NCBI GenBank assembly: GCA_037131655.1
Contig: JBAXQP010000066.1
Span: forward strand, 1 to 10,937
Length of the DNA stretch: 10,937 bases
From: a bacterium
GTDB taxonomy: Bacteria > Armatimonadota > Fimbriimonadia > Fimbriimonadales > JBAXQP01
Reading direction: 5' to 3'
Shown here: piece by piece, positions 7,659 through 10,937 of the stretch
Layout: each line of letters begins with the position of its first letter
How positions within the stretch are numbered: position 1 is the first letter of the stretch
Notes under the pieces: model-generated
Told to the model about the DNA's origin: nothing
Database searches by the model: none
The model's input: only the letters and a program-made list of their open reading frames with translations
Translations under genes and position numbers: made by a program

Positions 7659-7780
7659 CTATCCCTGCACCACTTCCATCGCAATTTCCGCCCATCGCCA
7701 CAAACGTTGCGGTTCGTAGGCTAAGGTGCTGATGTCCTTTAGGATTAGCTCTAGGGGGCAGTTGTGGCGGGCGCAGATTT
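7659..7780 (-). pseudogene. U1: C-terminal remnant of gene U
   Basis: On the minus strand it reads ICARHNCPLELILKDIST, then LAYEPQRLWRW, then AEIAMEVVQG and a TAG stop at 7659-7661. This is 39 codons matching the end of the gene at the right edge (10712-10937), with one residue changed (V to L). Twelve codons differ, eleven of them synonymously, so it diverged as a working gene before truncation. Upstream of the Ile codon the match stops and ssrA-like sequence begins at about 7796. There is no start codon or rest of the gene; it cannot encode a functional protein. Confidence 0.85.
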
Positions 7781-7795
7781 GTATTAGTGGTGTTT

Positions 7796-7901
7796 TCGAA
7801 TTGAACTCTATTAAAGCGAAAAAGTCAGACTAAGATCGTAGAATCCTGTGATGCGCTAACTTGGAAGCGGGTATAATACTCGTTGACACTACTGATTTTA
7901 G
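7796..7901 (+). repeat. ssrA 3'-end fragment R4
   Basis: The core 7822-7871 matches ssrA 373-425 with three substitutions and one deleted base, including the exact run GTAGAATCCTGTGATGCG. To the right the match decays through the T arm and acceptor strand to TTTTAG at 7896-7901, just beyond the ssrA end. To the left, TCGAA..TG..CTCTA..AGCG (7796-7818) matches ssrA 323-343, after which ssrA 344-372 is mostly deleted. It lies directly beside U1 and heads the nrfHA unit. The 3' end is too damaged to form a T arm or CCA tail. Confidence 0.92.
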
Positions 7902-7911
7902 ATGTTATGGT
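7883..7911 (+). promoter_or_regulatory. candidate nrfHA promoter
   Basis: A consensus -35 TTGACA (7883-7888) is followed after exactly 17 bases by TATGGT (7906-7911), preceded by TG at 7903-7904 as in an extended -10. Initiation would fall near 7918, about 60 bases before nrfH. The -35 lies inside the decayed ssrA copy. A second -10-like TATAAT at 7920-7925 lacks a good -35. No regulator operator is recognised. Confidence 0.5.
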
Positions 7912-7980
7912 TTAGAGTGTATAATTTGGAATGAATGAACATCCTTCACGCATAATATGCACTTTTGGGATTAACACTTC

Positions 7981-8490
7981 ATGAGGATACGTTTAAGAGG
8001 TCAACCAAATTGGCCGAAAGCTATCTTCGGTCGGACTTTCGCTGTATTCCCGCTGTGGGTGTGGATGTGCTTCGGTGGTCTGATCGGATTGATCACGGGG
8101 ATCGGGCTATTCACATTCACCTACGCACAAGGCCTTTCCTACTTAAGCAATGACCCAAAGTCTTGCCTTAACTGCCATGTAATGCGGGATGTCTACGAGG
8201 GCTGGAACCATTCAAGCCACAAATCTGTTGCAACTTGCAACGACTGCCACATCCCTCACAACTTCCCTGCTAAATACATTGCAAAGGGAATAAATGGCTG
8301 GCATCACAGCTACGCATTCACCACGGGCAAATTCCACGAACCCATCCGCATTAAGAAATACAATAGAGATATACTCCTGCAGAACTGCCTGCACTGCCAT
8401 GGCAGTCTAACGGACCCAATTATTCACAAGAACAGCGACCAAACGCCCGACTGTCTGCATTGCCATTCCCGCGTCGGCCACGATTGGTAA
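7981..8490 (+). CDS. nrfH: NrfH, tetrahaem quinol dehydrogenase subunit of nitrite reductase
   Basis: A 169-residue membrane-anchored cytochrome c of the NapC/NirT family that takes electrons from quinol and passes them to NrfA on the outer face of the inner membrane. One N-terminal membrane helix (about 23-48) is uncleaved. Four CXXCH haem motifs follow: C62-C65-H66, C86-C89-H90, C136-C139-H140 and C158-C161-H162. The first reads CLNCHVM; M68 matches the CXXCHXM that supplies the unusual Met ligand of haem 1 in characterised NrfH. Length is typical for the family. ATG 7981 is the first possible start after an in-frame stop at 7972. No strong ribosome binding site precedes it, so the start is the least certain point. 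nrfA begins 24 bases after the stop, making a standard nrfHA operon. Confidence 0.95.
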   Translation: MRIRLRGQPNWPKAIFGRTFAVFPLWVWMCFGGLIGLITGIGLFTFTYAQGLSYLSNDPKSCLNCHVMRDVYEGWNHSSHKSVATCNDCHIPHNFPAKYIAKGINGWHHSYAFTTGKFHEPIRIKKYNRDILLQNCLHCHGSLTDPIIHKNSDQTPDCLHCHSRVGHDW

Positions 8491-8514
8491 TTGACTTAAC
8501 CATGGAGGAATTGA

Positions 8515-9822
8515 ATGGAACAGAACACTAATATCTGCTGGACCCCTCGTAAGGCCACGCTAGTAATCGCGACATTCCTCGCCGGAGGCACCATTGCTTT
8601 GGGGATAGCAGCGATGCTGCTGAACATCCGGCAACACAAGTACGAGGCTGCCCAGTACCCACTCAAGGTGTTCAGCATCTCCGATAATGAACTGGACCCA
8701 GCGGTCTGGGGGCGCGATTTCCCGCGTGAGTATGACACATTCAAAATGACCTCCGATACAACGTTCAAGACTCCATACGGCGGATCCGTGCCCTATAGTA
8801 AGCTCGAAAGGGTGCCGGCAATGAAGCGGATATGGGCGGGATATGCCTTCTCCATCGATCACAATGAGGAGCGAGGGCACTTCTACTCGCTGATAGACCA
8901 GAAAAGGACAAAGCGGATTGTCGTGAAGAAGCAGCCGGGGGCATGCGCCAACTGCCACTCCGCTGAAACTCCCCAACTCATAGCTGAGATGGGATGGGAG
9001 AAGTTCAATCATACTCCTTACGACGAACTGAAAGACAGACTCCACACCGGCACATCTTGCGCCGATTGCCACGATCCTAAGACCATGGAACTACGTGTCA
9101 CCCGGCAGGCATTCAAGAATGCGATGGCCGAGCGCGGCATCGACCTGTCTAAAGCGACCAGGCAAGAGATGCGTTCCTACGTATGCGGCCAATGTCACGT
9201 CGAGTATTATTTCAAGGGCGATAACAAGGTCCTCACGTTCCCCTGGAAGAAGGGGCTAAGCATCGATAACATCGAGGCTCACTACGACCAATATGGCTTC
9301 AGCGACTGGAAGCATAAAGAGACCGGCGCGGATATGATCAAAATTCAGCACCCCGAATTCGAAACGTGGTCCTCAGGCATCCATGCCAGAGCCGGCGTCT
9401 CTTGCGCGGATTGCCACATGCCATACATACGTGACGGCGCCGTGAAGGTCTCCAGCCACTGGCTAAGAAGCCCTCTCGCCAATATAAGCCAAAGCTGTCA
9501 GACTTGCCACAAGGATGACGAGGCTGAGCTGAAGGGCCGTGTCTTGGAGATACAGGATCGAACAGCTAAGCTTCTTAGAAGAACCGAAGTCGCGTTGGTT
9601 GATGCCATTGACGCGATAGTCGCCGCTCAAAAGTCAGGCGCAAGCGATGAGGCCCTAAAGGAAGCACGGCACCTGCATAGACGAGCATCACTGCGCTGGG
9701 ACTTCGTCTCCTCCGAAAACGGAACCGGATTCCACAGCCCGCAAGAGGCTGCAAGAGTCCTCGCAGACGCGATCGACTACGCCCGTCAGGCACAGTTGTC
9801 AGCAGAGAGGGTGAAGCGATAG
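8515..9822 (+). CDS. nrfA: NrfA, pentahaem ammonia-forming cytochrome c nitrite reductase
   Basis: Reduces nitrite to ammonium with six electrons, outside the cytoplasmic membrane, fed by NrfH. The 435-residue protein starts with a signal-anchor-like helix (about 14-37). It has five CXXCH motifs: C144-C147-H148, C182-C185-H186, C224-C227-H228, C297-C300-H301 and C328-C331-H332. The first corresponds by order to the active-site haem, which is CXXCK in Escherichia coli; here it is CANCH, the His variant known in some NrfA. Other active-site features remain: RGH (R120), HVEYYF after haem 3 (E230, Y231), and KIQH (K276, Q278, H279), matching the calcium and catalytic residues of Wolinella NrfA. 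That mapping is by motif, without an alignment. GIHARAGVSCADCHMPY is a family hallmark. GGAGG at 8504-8508 lies six bases before ATG. A strong terminator at 9856-9888 closes the operon. Confidence 0.96.
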   Translation: MEQNTNICWTPRKATLVIATFLAGGTIALGIAAMLLNIRQHKYEAAQYPLKVFSISDNELDPAVWGRDFPREYDTFKMTSDTTFKTPYGGSVPYSKLERVPAMKRIWAGYAFSIDHNEERGHFYSLIDQKRTKRIVVKKQPGACANCHSAETPQLIAEMGWEKFNHTPYDELKDRLHTGTSCADCHDPKTMELRVTRQAFKNAMAERGIDLSKATRQEMRSYVCGQCHVEYYFKGDNKVLTFPWKKGLSIDNIEAHYDQYGFSDWKHKETGADMIKIQHPEFETWSSGIHARAGVSCADCHMPYIRDGAVKVSSHWLRSPLANISQSCQTCHKDDEAELKGRVLEIQDRTAKLLRRTEVALVDAIDAIVAAQKSGASDEALKEARHLHRRASLRWDFVSSENGTGFHSPQEAARVLADAIDYARQAQLSAERVKR

Positions 9823-9825
9823 AGC

Positions 9826-9847
9826 ATTGGTGCGAGATAAAAGTCAG
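9826..9847 (+). repeat. short ssrA fragment R5
   Basis: Twenty-two bases match ssrA 360-381 with one mismatch (ATTGG, one change, GCGAGATAAAAGTCAG). It starts four bases after the nrfA stop and breaks off where the terminator region begins. The length and near-identity make chance unlikely, given the other copies. Confidence 0.85.
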
Positions 9848-9855
9848 TAATCTTC

Positions 9856-9888
9856 AAAAGCCATGGCCCCAAAGGCTGTGGCTTTTTT
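9856..9888 (+). terminator. rho-independent terminator after nrfA
   Basis: A 13-bp stem, AAAAGCCATGGCC with GGCTGTGGCTTTT (two G-U pairs), has a five-base loop (CCAAA) and six consecutive T at 9883-9888. Its place right after an ssrA scrap and before a convergent U remnant suggests it may have been the original ssrA terminator; this is inference. The A run at 9856-9859 makes it partly bidirectional. Confidence 0.88.
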
Positions 9889-9923
9889 GTGTAATCCTAC
9901 TACTCAGTGATAAGAGACACCCC

Positions 9924-10035
9924 CGACCCCTGCACCACTTCCATCGCTATCTCTACCCACCGCCACAAGCGCTGGGGCTTATAGGCTACTGTGCTGATGT
10001 CTTTTTGTATTAGCTTTAAGGGGCAAAAGTGGTGT
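9924..10035 (-). pseudogene. U2: decayed C-terminal remnant of gene U
   Basis: The minus strand reads CPLKLIQKDISTVAYKPQ, then RLWRWVEIAMEVVQG. Against the right-edge gene four of 33 residues are changed (two E to K, L to Q, A to V). The stop TAG has become TCG at 9924-9926, so the frame runs on to 9900. The 67-codon frame continuing upstream to 10103 is ssrA-derived sequence and has no family resemblance. It is more eroded than U1. It lies between the terminator and the next ssrA fragment, mirroring the U1/R4 arrangement. Confidence 0.82.
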
Positions 10036-10073
10036 AAGGTAATGCCTAATGAAGCTATTTGTTGCCTGGCTTT

Positions 10074-10169
10074 CAGTCGGGCGAATACAATCGAAATGTC
10101 CATAATACAGCCTGTCTGGCAGCGGTGATTAAGGTATGATGAAGTTCAGATTTGAGCAATAGCGTAGAA
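10074..10169 (+). repeat. ssrA 3' fragment R6
   Basis: Bases 10074-10130 align without gaps to ssrA 306-362 (same offset throughout, about 45 of 57 identical), including GTCTGGC and GCGGTGATT. A looser match continues through GAT.AAG.TCAGA (about 10138-10150) to CGTAGAA (10163-10169), equal to ssrA 390-396. A weaker extension to the left reaches about 10058. It abuts U2 and immediately precedes the acetyltransferase. Confidence 0.85.
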
Positions 10170-10179
10170 GGAAGCAGTG

Positions 10180-10698
10180 ATGAACGAAACGTCTATACGA
10201 TGTGAGATGACAGGCGACCACGCAGCGATTTGTAGTATTGTCTACGCGGCGTTTCTGAATCATCCGCAACACGCACCTGGTTCTCTTCCAACGGAGCATA
10301 AGATCGTCGATTGCCTCCGCAAAGCCGGTGTCCTGACGTTATCTCTGGTTTGCGAATATCAAGGAGAGATCGTGGGACACATAGCGTTTTCGCCTGTACT
10401 GATAAATGGAGAAATGTCAGGTTGGTACGGCATTGGTCCAGTTGCGGTCCGTCCTGATCTTCAAAGAGACGGCATCGGGTCATCTCTGATCAGAGAGGGA
10501 ATACGGCAGATGGGTGAAAAAGGGGCTGCAGGCATAGTCCTGGTTGGCGATCCTGACTTCTATGTCCGGTTTTGCTTTAAATCGATGCCTGAGCTCACAC
10601 TAGATGATGTTCCAGAGAAGTACTTCTTGTGTCTCCCCATAACTGACAGTGTCCCATCCGGCAAAGTAACGTTCCACGAGGCCTTCGGCGTCTCTTAG
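10180..10698 (+). CDS. GNAT-family N-acetyltransferase, YhbS-like
   Basis: A 172-residue cytosolic protein that probably transfers acetyl from acetyl-CoA to an amine; the acceptor is unknown. The acetyl-CoA motif is visible as GPVAVRPDLQRDGIGSSL (about 86-103), with the Q/R-x-x-G-x-G loop at Q95-G100. GIVLVGDPDFYVRFCF (about 118-133) and the end FHEAF are characteristic of YhbS-like (COG3153) members, and the length is normal. ATG 10180 is preferred over the adjacent GTG 10177 because AGGAAG (10169-10174) is better spaced for it. It appears to be a single-gene unit with no co-directional partner. The leader, and possibly the GTGATG at the start, derive from ssrA fragment R6. The gene ends 13 bases before the stop of the convergent U gene. 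Confidence 0.93.
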   Translation: MNETSIRCEMTGDHAAICSIVYAAFLNHPQHAPGSLPTEHKIVDCLRKAGVLTLSLVCEYQGEIVGHIAFSPVLINGEMSGWYGIGPVAVRPDLQRDGIGSSLIREGIRQMGEKGAAGIVLVGDPDFYVRFCFKSMPELTLDDVPEKYFLCLPITDSVPSGKVTFHEAFGVS

Positions 10699-10711
10699 TC
10701 TAGAGAGTCCC

Positions 10712-10937
10712 CTACCCCTGCACAACTTCCATCGCAATCTCAGCCCAACGCCACAAACGCTGGGGTTCGTAGGCTACGGTGCTGATGTCTTTTAGAATTA
10801 GTTCCAAGGGGCAGTTGTGGCGGGCGCAGATTTCTACTGTGGTCTTTAGGTGCTCGCGGACGGACTCTTCGCGGAAGTTGGGCCAGGCCAGGAGGGCGGG
10901 GTTGGGTTTACGGGAATAGTCGTAATCGCCCTTAATC
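10712..10937 (-). CDS. gene U (U3): C-terminus of an uncharacterised, possibly UROD-like protein
   Basis: The last 74 residues of a minus-strand gene that runs off the right edge, starting inside IKGDYDYSRKPNPALLAW and ending NCPLELILKDISTV, AYEPQRLWRWAEIAMEVVQG, stop at 10712-10714. The phrases SRKPNPA and CPLEL-ILKDIST recall the C-termini of uncharacterised proteins related to uroporphyrinogen decarboxylase and corrinoid methyltransferases. I cannot confirm that from this part, so no reaction is proposed. The frame is undamaged and codon use is regular, so it is likely the intact copy from which, or beside which, the remnants at 7659-7780 and 9924-10035 arose. It is convergent with the acetyltransferase, with no room for a long terminator between them. 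Confidence 0.8.
   Translation of the reverse strand, partial: IKGDYDYSRKPNPALLAWPNFREESVREHLKTTVEICARHNCPLELILKDISTVAYEPQRLWRWAEIAMEVVQG

Noticed and set aside
7872..7877. TATAAT inside R4 as a promoter
   Set aside because: No usable -35 at 16-18 bases upstream; the TTGACA-TATGGT pair just downstream is better.
7965..8153. Alternative 62-codon frame overlapping nrfH
   Set aside because: It is a shadow frame of nrfH, which has four haem motifs and a clear family match.
9900..10103. A 67-codon minus-strand gene
   Set aside because: It is the decayed end of U joined to ssrA-derived sequence, with a lost stop codon.
382..10169. CRISPR array from the recurring ssrA pieces
   Set aside because: Copies are kilobases apart, of unequal length, and separated by whole genes; there are no spacers or cas genes.

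Overview
The window is bacterial DNA of intermediate G+C. It is anchored on the left by a complete transfer-messenger RNA gene (ssrA, 95-448). On the right it ends in a truncated gene on the minus strand, called U here, whose C-terminus resembles uncharacterised UROD-like proteins. The cargo is a membrane c-di-GMP sensor protein, a small Cys-rich protein, a NrfHA ammonifying nitrite reductase and accessory genes. This suggests an inner-membrane respiring bacterium able to use nitrite. No phylum can be named securely: the U family and the His-ligated NrfA point weakly to lineages such as Armatimonadota, Lentisphaerota or Planctomycetota-like bacteria, and this is only a guess.

Layout, left to right: ssrA; a two-gene toxin-antitoxin-like pair (DUF6922-like protein plus AbiEii-type nucleotidyltransferase); a fragment of the ssrA 3' end (1466-1530); a large sensor with seven PAS, one GGDEF and one EAL domain (1724-7219), followed by a 90-residue two-CW protein; a weak ssrA-like fragment (7531-7562); a C-terminal remnant of U (7659-7780); an ssrA 3' fragment (7796-7901); nrfH and nrfA; a short ssrA fragment (9826-9847) and a rho-independent terminator; a second U remnant (9924-10035); another ssrA fragment (10074-10169); a YhbS-like acetyltransferase; and the 3' end of an apparently sound copy of U.

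The main observation is architectural. The locus reads as three successive units. Each begins in ssrA 3' sequence, carries different cargo, and ends in the 3' end of the convergent gene U: (1) ssrA - DUF6922/AbiEii - ssrA copy - c-di-GMP sensor/two-CW - U1; (2) ssrA copy - nrfHA - ssrA scrap/terminator - U2; (3) ssrA copy - acetyltransferase - U3. The simplest reading is an ancestral ssrA-U junction that was hit repeatedly by insertions or unequal recombination, leaving decayed junctions as scars between cargo modules. No integrase, transposase or CRISPR is visible here, so the mechanism is inferred. One scar may supply the -35 box of the nrfHA promoter, and another the leader and start region of the acetyltransferase.

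Functionally, nrfH and nrfA form a complete quinol-to-nitrite respiratory module. The PAS/GGDEF/EAL protein plus the two-CW protein form a likely operon that adjusts c-di-GMP in response to signals not identified. The DUF6922/AbiEii pair looks like a defence or addiction module sitting at the ssrA attachment site.
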